Shown here: positions 16,569 through 24,741 of the stretch, piece by piece | How the letters are laid out: each line of letters opens with the position of its first letter | Numbering within the stretch: position 1 is the stretch's first letter | NCBI RefSeq assembly: GCF_900091575.1 | Contig: NZ_FMCR01000009.1 | Span: forward strand, 186,001 to 250,000 | DNA: 64,000 nt | DNA from: Micromonospora saelicesensis | GTDB lineage: Bacteria; Actinomycetota; Actinomycetes; Mycobacteriales; Micromonosporaceae | Direction of reading: 5' to 3' | Notes under the pieces: generated by a model | The model's database searches: none | Told to the model about the DNA's origin: nothing | Seen by the model: only the letters and a program-made list of their open reading frames with translations | Program-made: the position numbers and the translations under genes

Positions 16569-17335
16569 CAGTTGCCCACCTCGGCCGCAGTGTCCAGCTT
16601 CTTCATGGTGTCCAGCACCGTCTCGGCGGTCGGCTCGATCAGCTCCGAGACGATCTCGCCGTCGGCGAGGAAGACCACCCGGTCGGCGTACGCGGCGGCC
16701 GTCGGGTCGTGGGTGACCATCACGATGGTCTGGCCGTGCTCCCGAACCGAGTTACGCAGGAAGTTGAGCACCTCCGCGCCGGAGCGCGAGTCCAGGTTGC
16801 CGGTCGGCTCGTCCGCGAAGATCACCTCGGGGCGGGAGACCAGCGCCCGGGCGCACGCCACCCGCTGCTGCTGCCCACCGGAGAGCTGCGCCGGCCGGTG
16901 GTCCAGCCGGTCCTTCAGACCCACCGTCTCGATCACCGTGTCGTACCAGGCCGGGTCCGGCTTGCGCCCGGCGATCGACAGCGGCAGCAGGATGTTCTCC
17001 TTGGCCGTCAGCGTCGGCAGCAGGTTGAACTGCTGGAAGATGAAGCCCACCTTGTCGCGGCGCAGCTTCGTCAGCCCCGCGTCGCCCAGGCCCGTGACCG
17101 TCGTCTCACCGATCGACACCGTTCCCCGGGTCACCGAGTCCAGGCCGGCCAGGCAGTGCATCAGCGTCGACTTACCGGAACCCGACGGGCCCATGATCGC
17201 GGTGAAGCGGCCACGTTCGAACTCCGCGCTGACCCCCCGCAGCGCGACGACCTGAGCCTCGCCGCTGCCGTACACCTTCCACACGTCGTTCGCCCGGGCC
17301 GCGGCCTGCGCCTGCTGGCCTACCGTCGCGGTCAC
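16568..17335 (-). CDS. ABC transporter ATP-binding protein (LolD/MacB type)
   Basis: 255 aa; GTG at 17335 with AGAGG 8 nt upstream. Walker A is GPSGSGKST (about residues 49-57), Q-loop IFQQFNLLP, signature LSGGQQQRVACARAL, Walker B VIFADEPTGNLD and the switch His in MVTHDPTAA. The GNLD ending and FQQFNLLP place it with the LolD/MacB subfamily that partners FtsX-type permeases. It is co-transcribed with the permease. There is no membrane-fusion protein gene, as expected for a Gram-positive organism. Confidence 0.95.
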   Translation of the reverse strand: MTATVGQQAQAAARANDVWKVYGSGEAQVVALRGVSAEFERGRFTAIMGPSGSGKSTLMHCLAGLDSVTRGTVSIGETTVTGLGDAGLTKLRRDKVGFIFQQFNLLPTLTAKENILLPLSIAGRKPDPAWYDTVIETVGLKDRLDHRPAQLSGGQQQRVACARALVSRPEVIFADEPTGNLDSRSGAEVLNFLRNSVREHGQTIVMVTHDPTAAAYADRVVFLADGEIVSELIEPTAETVLDTMKKLDTAAEVGN

Positions 17336-17691
17336 GTCATCTACCTCTTCCGTCTGTCCGAAAATGCACGCCGCCCCCCGATGGTCCGGCGCGACTGTTC
17401 AATCATCGGTGCTGGGTACGCCCACCCCGTCCGACCCTGGGGGGACCCGGCGCGGATTTCCCGCTGCGGGTGCACCCCCATGCCGCATCAGGGTTGCCCC
17501 TGAGTCGACGGCCGGTCGACCGTTTTTCCCCACGACGGCGGGCGGGCCGCACCGACACTTGCACCTGACGCCACAGGAGGGTCAACCGAACCGAGCCATC
17601 TCCGGTCACGGTAGGTGACGACGGCAACGGCAGCCGTCCCCCCACGGAGGGATCTTCGAGTACGCCGGGTGAGGTACCCGGGCCGGCGGAA
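17336..17691. other. Intergenic region without a supported gene (356 nt)
   Basis: This is the upstream region of the ABC exporter operon (minus strand) and the downstream region of the response regulator. Within it, GTCGAC at 17504-17509 and 17515-17520 could pair over GGCCG and is followed by CG and five Ts, a weak plus-strand terminator-like element. No coding region is convincing; the small plus-strand ORFs lack family features. Confidence 0.5.
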
Positions 17692-18378
17692 CTACGCCCG
17701 GGGGCGGACCAGACCCGACTCGTACGCCAGCACCACCGCCTGCACCCGGTCGCGCAGCCGCAGCTTGGTCAGCACATGCCCGACGTGCGTCTTGATGGTG
17801 GTTTCGCTCACTGACAGGGCCGTCGCGATCTCGGCGTTGGACAGCCCCCGGGCGACCTGCACGAGCACCTCGCGCTCCCGGTCGGTGAGCGCGTTGAGCG
17901 CCGCCGACGGCGTCGCCGCCGGGTCGGGCAGCAGTTCGGCGAAGCGGTCCAGCAGTCGTCGCAGGATCCGAGGTGTCACCACCGCGTCCCCGCCGGCAAC
18001 CGTGCGGATCGCCGCGATCAGATCCTCGGCCGGCACGTCCTTGGCCAGGAACCCGCTCGCGCCGGCCCGCAACGCGCCCACCACATACTCGTCCAGGTCG
18101 AAGGTGGTGAGCACCAGCACCCGTACCGGCAGTCGGGCGTCGACGATGGCCCGGGTCGCCGCCACCCCGTCCATCCGGGGCATCCGGATGTCCATCAGTA
18201 CGACGTCGGGCAGCAGCCGGCGGGACAACTCCACCGCCTCCACGCCGTCACCGGCCTCCGCCACCACGTCCAGGTCGCTCTCGGCGCCCAGCACCATCCG
18301 GAACCCGGTCCGCAGCAGCGGCTGGTCGTCGGCGAGCAGGATCCGCACCGGCCGCGCCGAGGGCGCCTGATCGCTCAT
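17692..18378 (-). CDS. NarL/FixJ family response regulator (orphan)
   Basis: 228 aa from ATG 18378 with GGGAG upstream. The receiver domain spans about residues 10-125 and retains the acid pair LLADDQ, the phosphoacceptor VVLMDIRMPRMDG, the Thr of VLVLTTFD and the Lys of FLAKDVP. The LuxR-type HTH is LTDREREVLVQVARGLSNAEIATALSVSETTIKTHVGHVLTKLRLRDRVQAV at about residues 160-210. A DesK/NarL-type histidine kinase is usually adjacent but none is present here, so it is orphan in this window. It is 357 nt downstream of the ABC exporter genes, which it might control. Confidence 0.92.
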   Translation of the reverse strand: MSDQAPSARPVRILLADDQPLLRTGFRMVLGAESDLDVVAEAGDGVEAVELSRRLLPDVVLMDIRMPRMDGVAATRAIVDARLPVRVLVLTTFDLDEYVVGALRAGASGFLAKDVPAEDLIAAIRTVAGGDAVVTPRILRRLLDRFAELLPDPAATPSAALNALTDREREVLVQVARGLSNAEIATALSVSETTIKTHVGHVLTKLRLRDRVQAVVLAYESGLVRPRA

Positions 18379-18587
18379 CTCGTCTCCCGTCCCGCCGACG
18401 TCGTGGCGCGCACCGGTCATCCTCGCGTACCGGAGCCGGTGCGTCGCGGATCACCGTAGAGGCCGGCCGGTCGCCCTGTCCCGACCGAGGCGGCACCGCT
18501 GCGGTCGGGTCTTCGGCGTCGGCGTGCGGCAGGCGATCCCGGTGGCCTGAATCGCCGCGCCGGGCGTACGCGTCGCTCAGGAGGCCG

Positions 18588-19502
18588 TCACTCGTCGGCG
18601 CCCGGCGCCACCGGGGTCGACCGGGAGTCGCGCAGCGGGTCGGCGCTCGCCGCGGCGACCGGGAACGGCGGCGGGGTGCCGCCGAAGCTGGGACAGAGCG
18701 CCTGGTGGCTGCACCAGTCGCAGAGCCGGCTCGGTCGGGGCCGGAAATCCTGTCGGGCGGTGGCCTGCTCGATCGCCCGCCACAGCGCCACCACGGTGCG
18801 CTCGAAGCGGACCAGCTCGTCGGCGTCCGGGGTGTAGTCCAACACCTCGGCGTCACGCAGGTAGAGCAGCCGCAGCACCCGGGGCACGACCCCCCGGGTG
18901 CGCCACAGCACCAGGGCGTAGAACTTCAGCTGGAACAGCGCCCGCGCCTCGAACGCCTCCCGCGGAGCGCCCCCGGTCTTGTAGTCGACCACCCGCAGCG
19001 CGCCGTCCGGAGCGACGTCGAGCCGGTCGAGATAGCCCCGGATCAGCAGCTCCTCGTCGACGACCGCGGAGATCAGGCTCTCGCGTTCGGCCGGCTCCAA
19101 CCGGGTCGGATCCTCCACCGCGAAGTAACCCTGCAACAGCCCGGCGGCGGAGCGGAGGAACTCCACCGGGCCGGCCGGCTCCGCGCCGTCGAAGATCCCG
19201 GCCAGCTCGGGCTGCTCGGTGACCAGCCGGTCCCACTGCGGGGCCACCAGGTCGCCGGCCGCCTCCGGCGTGCGGCCGGTGGCCGGCAGGTCGAACAGGC
19301 GCTCCAGCACCGCGTGCACCAACGTGCCCCGGGCCTGCTCGATGGTGGTGCGCTCGGGCAGCCGGTCGATGCTGCGGAACCGGTAGAGCAGCGGGCAGGT
19401 CTTGAAATCTGCCGCCCGCGACGGGGACAGCGAGGCCCGCACCGTCGGCGGCGCCTGCGCCGCGGGGGAGGGCTGGGAGGTGGTGACCGATTCCGCCGTC
19501 AT
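18588..19502 (-). CDS. RecB-like PD-(D/E)XK nuclease with 4Fe-4S cluster
   Basis: 304 aa from ATG 19502, which sits 8 nt after TAACCT (leaderless). The PD-(D/E)XK core is visible as RGTLVHAVLERLF (motif with His), YLDRLDVAPDGALRVVDYKTG (catalytic Asp, then D-Y-K) and FQLKFYALVLW. Four Cys form the iron-sulphur site: Cys in KTCPLLYRF near residue 36 and LCDWCSHQALCPSFGG near the C-terminus (Cas4/AddB pattern). In mycobacteria the homologue is next to trmI and the proteasome genes. The likely role is single-strand-directed 5'-3' or helicase-linked DNA degradation in repair. Confidence 0.9.
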   Translation of the reverse strand: MTAESVTTSQPSPAAQAPPTVRASLSPSRAADFKTCPLLYRFRSIDRLPERTTIEQARGTLVHAVLERLFDLPATGRTPEAAGDLVAPQWDRLVTEQPELAGIFDGAEPAGPVEFLRSAAGLLQGYFAVEDPTRLEPAERESLISAVVDEELLIRGYLDRLDVAPDGALRVVDYKTGGAPREAFEARALFQLKFYALVLWRTRGVVPRVLRLLYLRDAEVLDYTPDADELVRFERTVVALWRAIEQATARQDFRPRPSRLCDWCSHQALCPSFGGTPPPFPVAAASADPLRDSRSTPVAPGADE

Positions 19503-19510
19503 GTCGGCAA

Positions 19511-19516
19511 AGGTTA
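19511..19516 (-). promoter_or_regulatory. -10 box, probable leaderless promoter
   Basis: On the minus strand TAACCT lies 8 nt before the ATG of the RecB-like gene (19502). Confidence 0.5.
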
Positions 19517-19566
19517 GGGCACCGGTGTGACACCGACCGCCGCCCGCCCCACACAGCGACGGTCCG

Positions 19567-19572
19567 TAGCAT
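19567..19572 (+). promoter_or_regulatory. -10 box, probable leaderless promoter
   Basis: TAGCAT lies 7 nt before the ATG at 19580 of the site-2 protease gene, which otherwise has no SD. Confidence 0.5.
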
Positions 19573-19579
19573 CGTGGCG

Positions 19580-20734
19580 ATGGAGCAGACAACCAGACCG
19601 CCGCGCCGACCGGACCGACGCCTCGGCCTGAACGTCGGCAAGGTGTTCGGGGTGCCGCTGCACCTCAACGGCTCCATGGTCCTGCTCGCGGTGCTCATCG
19701 CGGTGCTGTACGGCGAGTTCGCCCGCCGACAACTGGACCTGCCGCAGCTCAGCGGCTACCTGATCGGGTTCGGGTTCGTCGTGTCGCTGCTCGGCTCGGT
19801 GCTGCTGCACGAGCTGGGCCACGCCCTCACCGCCCGGCGGTACGGCATCGGTGTGCGCGGGATCACCCTGGAGCTGCTCGGCGGGTACACCGAGATGGAC
19901 CGGGACGCCCCGTCGCCCCGCGTCGACCTGATGGTCTCGCTGGCCGGCCCGGCGGTCTCCGCGGTGCTCGGTGCCCTGGCGGTCGCCGCCACGCTCGCCC
20001 TGCCCGAGGGGACCGTGGCGCACCAGCTCGCCTTCCAGCTCGCGGTCAGCAACGTCATCGTGGCGCTGTTCAACAGCCTGCCCGGGTTGCCGCTCGACGG
20101 CGGCCGGGCGCTGCGCGCCGCCGTGTGGGGGCTGACCCGCGACCGGCACCTCGGCACCGAGGTAGCCGGGTGGGCCGGCCGGGTCGTCGCCGTCGGCACC
20201 GCGGCCCTGGTCCTGGTGCTCACCGTCGAGCGAAGGCTGGCGCCGCTGGCGCTGCCGCTGATGCTGCTGGTCGCCGTCACCCTCTGGCGTGGCGCCGGCC
20301 AGTCGATCCGGGCCGCCCGGGTCAGCCGCCGGTTCCCGCTGATCGACCTCGCCCGGCTGGCCCGTCCGGTCTGGCCGGTGGCCACCGGCACGCCGCTGGC
20401 CGAGGCCCAGCGCCGACGCGCCGAGAGCGGGCAGCCCGACGCCGCGCTGCTGGTCACCGACTCCACCGGTCGACCGGTGGCGCTCGTCGACCCGGCCGCC
20501 GCCGACGCGGTGCCCGTCGAGCGCCGACCGTGGCTGGCGGTGGACGCCGTCGCCCGGTCGCTGGGCACCCTTCCCACGTTGTCGGTCGGGTGGGACGGCG
20601 AGCGGGTGATGGAGGCCGTACAGACCTACCCGGGCGCACAGTACGTGGTGACGTCAGGCGAAGATGTCGTCGGCATTCTGCACATCGCGGACCTGGCACA
20701 GCTCCTCGAACCCAACCGGAAGATGACACCGTGA
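19580..20734 (+). CDS. Site-2 protease (M50) family zinc metalloprotease
   Basis: 384 aa. The ATG at 19580 is preferred over GTG 19574 because of the leaderless -10 7 nt upstream. The M50 site is HELGHALTARRYGI near residue 77 and LPLDGGRALRAAVW near 176, separated by TM helices that carry GGYTEMD. The C-terminal part (about 250-384) resembles a CBS pair (LLVTDSTGRPVALVDP, then VVTSGEDVVGILHIADLAQLL), as in SpoIVFB-type and archaeal S2P. It is coupled to trmI by GTGA, and divergent from the RecB-like gene. Substrates are presumably membrane-bound regulators. Confidence 0.9.
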   Translation: MEQTTRPPRRPDRRLGLNVGKVFGVPLHLNGSMVLLAVLIAVLYGEFARRQLDLPQLSGYLIGFGFVVSLLGSVLLHELGHALTARRYGIGVRGITLELLGGYTEMDRDAPSPRVDLMVSLAGPAVSAVLGALAVAATLALPEGTVAHQLAFQLAVSNVIVALFNSLPGLPLDGGRALRAAVWGLTRDRHLGTEVAGWAGRVVAVGTAALVLVLTVERRLAPLALPLMLLVAVTLWRGAGQSIRAARVSRRFPLIDLARLARPVWPVATGTPLAEAQRRRAESGQPDAALLVTDSTGRPVALVDPAAADAVPVERRPWLAVDAVARSLGTLPTLSVGWDGERVMEAVQTYPGAQYVVTSGEDVVGILHIADLAQLLEPNRKMTP

Positions 20735-21732
20735 CCGCAACTCCCTCCACCGTCGCCGCCGACCCCGCCAACCCGGCGCTGACACCCGTGCACCGCGGGC
20801 CGTTCCGGCCCGGCGACCGGGTCCAGCTGACCGACCCCAAGGGGCGGATGCACACCGTGACGCTGGAGCCCGGCAAGGAGTTCCACACCCACCGCGGCAT
20901 CCTGGCGCACGACGCGCTGATCGGGCTCCCCGACGGCAGCGTGGTGACCACCGCCGGCGGCGGCACCGCGTTCCTGGCCCTGCGGCCCCTCCTGTCGGAC
21001 TACGTGCTGTCCATGCCGCGCGGCGCCCAGGTGATCTACCCCAAGGACTCCGCGCAGATCGTGGCGATGGGCGACATCTTCCCCGGCGCGAAGGTCCTCG
21101 AGGCCGGCGCCGGCTCCGGCGCGCTGAGCTGCTCCCTGCTGCGCGCCGTCGGCACCGAGGGCGAGCTGCACTCGTTCGAACTGCGCGACGACTTCGCCCA
21201 GATCGCCAAGCGCAACGTCGAGGCGTTCTTCAACGGGCCGCACCCCTCGTGGAACCTGCACGTCGGCGACGTCGCGCAGTGCCGGGAGACCGGCTTCGAC
21301 CGGATCATCCTGGACATGCTGACCCCCTGGGAGACCCTCGACATGGTCGAGCGGGCGCTGGTGCCCGGTGGGGTGTTCATCGGCTACGTCGCCACCACAC
21401 CGCAGCTCTCCGAGCTGGTGGAGGCGCTGCGCGAGCGCGGCGGCTGGACCGAGCCGCGGGCCTGGGAGTCCCTGGTGCGCGACTGGCACGCCGAGGGCCT
21501 CGCCGTCCGTCCGGACCACCGGATGATCGCGCACACCGCCTTCCTGGTGTCCGCGCGCAAGCTGGCCCCGGGGGTCACCGCGCCGCCGCGCCGGCGCAAG
21601 CCCAGCAAGGGCACCGAGGCGTACGCGCAGCGCCGCCAGGACCTGCGGGAGGCGGAGGCGGCCCGACAGGCCGCCGCCGCGCAGGCCGCAGGCGCGCAGT
21701 CCAACGGTGCGGGGGAGATGGACAGGCCGTGA
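20731..21732 (+). CDS. trmI: tRNA (adenine-N1)-methyltransferase TrmI
   Basis: 333 aa; GTG 20731 overlaps the upstream stop (GTGA). It catalyses m1A58 formation in the T-loop of tRNA with SAM. The N-terminal barrel RPGDRVQLTDPKGRMHTVTL is followed by the RGILAHDALIG hallmark, YPKDSAQIVAMGDIFPGAKVLEAGAGSGALSCSLLRAVG (SAM motif I), FELRDDFAQIAKRN (motif II) and RIILDMLTPWETLDMVERAL (motif IV). The Lys/Arg-rich tail (APPRRRKPSKGTEAY) may help tRNA binding. The position between a nuclease/M50 unit and mpa matches other actinobacteria. Confidence 0.95.
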   Translation: MTATPSTVAADPANPALTPVHRGPFRPGDRVQLTDPKGRMHTVTLEPGKEFHTHRGILAHDALIGLPDGSVVTTAGGGTAFLALRPLLSDYVLSMPRGAQVIYPKDSAQIVAMGDIFPGAKVLEAGAGSGALSCSLLRAVGTEGELHSFELRDDFAQIAKRNVEAFFNGPHPSWNLHVGDVAQCRETGFDRIILDMLTPWETLDMVERALVPGGVFIGYVATTPQLSELVEALRERGGWTEPRAWESLVRDWHAEGLAVRPDHRMIAHTAFLVSARKLAPGVTAPPRRRKPSKGTEAYAQRRQDLREAEAARQAAAAQAAGAQSNGAGEMDRP

Positions 21733-21782
21733 CCATCGAGCTGGGTGTCGGCAGCGCCGAGCAGGGGGAGACGCTGGCATGA
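21729..21782 (+). CDS. 17-residue mini-ORF between trmI and hypothetical gene
   Basis: From GTG 21729 the frame reads VTIELGVGSAEQGETLA and stops at 21782. It overlaps the trmI stop by GTGA at its start and the next gene's ATG by ATGA at its end, so all three frames are linked by 4-nt overlaps. The SD of the next gene (GGGGGAG) lies inside it. It may only couple translation, not make a functional peptide. Confidence 0.3.
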   Translation: MTIELGVGSAEQGETLA

Positions 21783-22351
21783 GCCGACCGGGCTACGGCG
21801 GTGGAGACCTCCCCGCGGTCTTTCCCGACTGGTCGCCCTACCAGGACCTGGAGTCGGCGGCGCGGGCCTACCTGCGCGACCCGGACGTCGCCCTGGAGGC
21901 GCTCGGCGGCGTGCTGCGCGGCGCGTCGGTGCTCGGCTTCACCCTGGAACGCTTCGTCAACGAGGTCAACGGGGTGTGGCAGGAGGTCGTGGTCTGCGAC
22001 GGCAGCCGGCTCATCCTCTGGCACGGCGAGGACGTACCGCCGGAGGAGGGCCCGCCGGGCTCGATGACCTCGTCGCTGCGGGTGGTGCCGGTCTCCACCG
22101 TCACCGAGGTGGGCTGCCGGCGGCGGCTCAACCGCGCCGAGAGCGGCGAGATCCGGGTCGACAGCATCGACGTCTACCTGCTGCTCACCTCGTTGGACGA
22201 GGCGCCGCCGAGCGAGGAGATGGCCGGCACACCCCGGCACGACGCGTTGCGCTTCGGCAAGACCCTCGACGACGGCGGGGCCGGGCAGATCGCCCGGTTG
22301 GAGGAGTTCGCGCGGTTGGTCGCCTCGGTGGTCGGCCGTCCGATGCTCTGA
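21779..22351 (+). CDS. Conserved actinobacterial hypothetical protein
   Basis: 190 aa from ATG 21779; GGGGGAG with an 8-nt spacer. The protein is soluble and acidic, with a compact N-terminal part (DWSPYQDLESAARAYLRDPDVALEALGGVLRG) and a central beta-rich region (VWQEVVVCDGSRLILWHGED ... VVPVSTVTEVGCRRRL). No enzymatic motif or signal peptide is seen. Proteins of this length occur between trmI and mpa in related actinobacteria, so it is probably a conserved neighbour; its function is unknown. It ends at a terminator shared with the convergent ferredoxin gene. Confidence 0.7.
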   Translation: MSRPGYGGGDLPAVFPDWSPYQDLESAARAYLRDPDVALEALGGVLRGASVLGFTLERFVNEVNGVWQEVVVCDGSRLILWHGEDVPPEEGPPGSMTSSLRVVPVSTVTEVGCRRRLNRAESGEIRVDSIDVYLLLTSLDEAPPSEEMAGTPRHDALRFGKTLDDGGAGQIARLEEFARLVASVVGRPML

Positions 22352-22370
22352 GGCGTACCCCGTTCTGGAC

Positions 22371-22397
22371 CCGGCCGGGCCTTCGCGGCCCGGCCGG
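22371..22397. terminator. Bidirectional terminator hairpin
   Basis: An 11-bp perfect stem of CCGGCCGGGCC type (22371-22381 with 22387-22397) with a TTCGC loop lies between the convergent ends at 22351 and 22402. Confidence 0.75.
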
Positions 22398-22401
22398 TGG
22401 G

Positions 22402-22725
22402 TCAGTCTTCCTCGGCGTCCGGGCCGGCGACCTCGACGCCGTCGCCGCGCACCACGTGGATGCAGTCGCCCGGGCACTCCTTCGCGGAGTCGATCACCTC
22501 GAGTCGCAGGTGCGCGGGGACGTCGACCCGGCTGCCCGGTGCCATCCGCAGCTCACCGTCGACGCCCTTGACGTAGGCCAGACCGTCGATGTCGAACTCG
22601 AACACCTCCGGCGCGTACTGCACGCAGAGCCCGTCGCCCGTGCAGAGGTCCTGGTCGACCCAGACCTGCAGTTCGTCGGTCGCGACCTCGGCCACCTGTG
22701 CACCCCCCATGTTCTCCCGTGCCAC
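22402..22725 (-). CDS. Ferredoxin (3Fe-4S/4Fe-4S type)
   Basis: 107 aa from GTG 22725, chosen because TACCGT lies 6 nt upstream; ATG 22710 (102 aa) is the alternative. The cluster ligands are DLCTGDGLC (Cys-x5-Cys, so one position of the usual C-x2-C-x2-C is replaced by Gly/Asp) and KECPGDCI near residue 85. This is the single-cluster ferredoxin type used by actinobacterial P450s and reductases. A central acidic insert (VFEFDIDGLAYVKGVDGELRMAPG) is unusual in length. It is divergent from mpa. Confidence 0.86.
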   Translation of the reverse strand: MARENMGGAQVAEVATDELQVWVDQDLCTGDGLCVQYAPEVFEFDIDGLAYVKGVDGELRMAPGSRVDVPAHLRLEVIDSAKECPGDCIHVVRGDGVEVAGPDAEED

Positions 22726-22731
22726 GCTCCG

Positions 22732-22737
22732 ACGGTA
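22732..22737 (-). promoter_or_regulatory. -10 box, probable leaderless promoter
   Basis: On the minus strand TACCGT is 6 nt upstream of the GTG at 22725 (ferredoxin). Confidence 0.45.
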
Positions 22738-22831
22738 CCTGAACGCCGGTAACGGCCCGTCAGGCCACCCTTGGCGATCAAGGTTCGGTGACGAGGGTGT
22801 TGCGTGGGACCGAATCGGCCTCATAGCGGCT

Positions 22832-22837
22832 AGTGTT
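22832..22837 (+). promoter_or_regulatory. Possible -10 box of mpa
   Basis: TAGTGT lies about 37 nt upstream of the mpa GTG, consistent with a leader of about 30 nt carrying the GGGGAGG SD. No clear -35. Confidence 0.35.
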
Positions 22838-22873
22838 AGGGCAGAACGTTCAAGCCCCCCGGGGAGGTGGGAC

Positions 22874-24658
22874 GTGGCAGCACGTAGCGACGACGCGGAC
22901 TCGCGCGCCGCACGGTGGGAGAAGGAAGCCCACGATCTCTCCACGCAGGTCGCGTTCCTGCAAGAGGAACTCGCCCTGGTGCGGCGCAAGTTGACCGAAA
23001 GCCCCCGACACGTCCGGCAGCTCGAAGAGCGGCTGGCGGCCACCCAGGCACAGTTGGCGCGGCTGACAGAGAACAACGACCGGCTGGTGAGCACCCTCAA
23101 GGAAGCTCGCACGCAGATCGTGACGCTCAAGGAGGAGATCGACCGGCTCGCGCAACCGCCGAGCGGTTACGGAGTCTTCCTGGCCAAGCACGAGGACGGC
23201 TCGGTGGATGTCTTCACCGGTGGCCGCAAACTGCGGGTCGCGGTCTCGCCCTCGCTCGACGTGGGTGACCTGCGGCGCGGCCAGGAGGTCCTGCTCAACG
23301 ACGCGCTCAACATCGTCGACGCGTTCGGTTACGAGCGGGTTGGCGAAGTGGTGATGCTCAAGGAGATCCTGGAGGGACCGAACGGCGGGCCGGGCGACCG
23401 GGCGCTGGTGGTCTCCCACTCCGACGAGGAGCGCATCGTGCACCTCGCCGAGACGCTCATCGGCTCGGCGATCCGGGCCGGCGACTCGCTCATGATCGAG
23501 CCCCGCTCGGCGTACGCGTACGAGCGGATCCCGAAGAGCGAGGTCGAGGAGCTGGTCCTGGAGGAGGTGCCCGACGTCGACTACGGCGACATCGGTGGCC
23601 TCCAGTCGCAGATCGAGCAGATCCGCGACGCGGTGGAGTTGCCGTTCCTGCACGCGGACCTGTTCCGTGAGCACCAGCTCCGCCCGCCCAAGGGCATCCT
23701 GCTCTACGGCCCACCCGGCTGTGGCAAGACGCTCATCGCCAAGGCGGTGGCCAACTCGCTGGCCAAGAAGATCGCCGAGCGGCAGGGCAAGGAGAAGCAC
23801 ACCAGCTTCTTCCTCAACATCAAGGGTCCGGAGCTGCTCAACAAGTACGTCGGTGAGACCGAGCGGCACATCCGGCTGATCTTCCAGCGCGCCCGGGAGA
23901 AGGCCGGCGAGGGCACGCCGGTGATCGTGTTCTTCGACGAGATGGACTCGATCTTCCGGACCCGCGGTTCCGGTGTCTCCTCCGACGTGGAGAACACCAT
24001 CGTTCCGCAGCTGCTCAGCGAGATCGACGGCGTTGAGGGGCTGGAGAACGTCATCGTCATCGGCGCCTCCAACCGGGAAGACATGATCGACCCGGCGATC
24101 CTGCGCCCCGGTCGTCTCGATGTGAAGATCAAGATCGAGCGACCGGACGCCGAGGCGGCCAAGGACATCTTCTCCAAGTACATCCTCTCCGGGCTGCCCC
24201 TGCACCCGGACGACCTGGCCGAACACGGCGCCGACCCCCAGGCCACCGTCGCGGCGATGATCGACGCCGTGGTGCTGCGGATGTACTCGGAAACCGAGGA
24301 GAACCGTTTCCTCGAGGTCACCTACGCCAACGGTGACAAGGAAGTCCTCTACTTCAAGGACTTCAACTCCGGCGCGATGATCCAGAACATCGTCGACCGG
24401 AGCAAGAAGATGGCCATCAAGGAGTTCCTCACCTCGGGTCGCAAGGGGCTGCGCCTGCAGCACCTGCTCGACGCCTGCGTCGACGAGTTCCGCGAGAACG
24501 AGGACCTTCCCAACACCACCAACCCCGACGACTGGGCGCGCATCTCCGGCAAGAAGGGTGAGCGGATCGTCTACATCCGCACGCTCGTCTCCGGCGGCAA
24601 GGGCGCCGAGGCCGGCCGGTCCATCGAGACCGCCAGCAACACGGGTCAGTACCTGTAG
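22874..24658 (+). CDS. mpa: Proteasome-activating AAA+ ATPase Mpa/ARC
   Basis: 594 aa; GTG 22874 follows GGGGAGG. It forms the hexameric ring that binds Pup through its coiled coil, unfolds pupylated proteins and feeds them to the 20S core. N-terminal coiled coil at about residues 8-95 (EKEAHDLSTQVAFLQEEL ... LKEEIDRL), then two OB-fold regions (about 100-245) and the AAA+ module: Walker A GPPGCGKT near 279, Walker B VIVFFDEMDS near 355, sensor 1 VIVIGASNR, arginine-finger region PAILRPGRLD. The C-terminus ends GQYL, the tail that docks into the 20S alpha ring (HbYX-like, as in mycobacterial Mpa). It is separated from dop by a sugar cassette. Confidence 0.97.
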   Translation: MAARSDDADSRAARWEKEAHDLSTQVAFLQEELALVRRKLTESPRHVRQLEERLAATQAQLARLTENNDRLVSTLKEARTQIVTLKEEIDRLAQPPSGYGVFLAKHEDGSVDVFTGGRKLRVAVSPSLDVGDLRRGQEVLLNDALNIVDAFGYERVGEVVMLKEILEGPNGGPGDRALVVSHSDEERIVHLAETLIGSAIRAGDSLMIEPRSAYAYERIPKSEVEELVLEEVPDVDYGDIGGLQSQIEQIRDAVELPFLHADLFREHQLRPPKGILLYGPPGCGKTLIAKAVANSLAKKIAERQGKEKHTSFFLNIKGPELLNKYVGETERHIRLIFQRAREKAGEGTPVIVFFDEMDSIFRTRGSGVSSDVENTIVPQLLSEIDGVEGLENVIVIGASNREDMIDPAILRPGRLDVKIKIERPDAEAAKDIFSKYILSGLPLHPDDLAEHGADPQATVAAMIDAVVLRMYSETEENRFLEVTYANGDKEVLYFKDFNSGAMIQNIVDRSKKMAIKEFLTSGRKGLRLQHLLDACVDEFRENEDLPNTTNPDDWARISGKKGERIVYIRTLVSGGKGAEAGRSIETASNTGQYL

Positions 24659-24667
24659 AGCCGACGT

Positions 24668-24707
24668 TCAACCGGGGCGATGCGTTTCGACGCGTCGCCC
24701 CGGTTGA
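24668..24707. terminator. Terminator after mpa
   Basis: A 13-bp perfect stem (24668-24680 with 24695-24707) is extended by a 4-bp inner stem with a TTCG loop. It lies between the convergent ends of mpa and gtrA and may serve both. Confidence 0.8.
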
Positions 24708-24741
24708 CGTTCCGCCGGAGTCCAGCGGGCAGTCCTGCGGG

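Noticed and set aside
14019..17255. A 1078-aa plus-strand open frame across the ABC exporter genes
   Set aside because: It is antisense to well-supported permease and ATPase genes, is rich in His/Arg/Gly and has no domain. It is the usual mirror frame of GC-rich coding DNA.
17504..17527. GTCGAC hairpin followed by TTTTT on the plus strand
   Set aside because: The stem is only 6 bp and no plus-strand gene ends upstream, so it is not called as a terminator.
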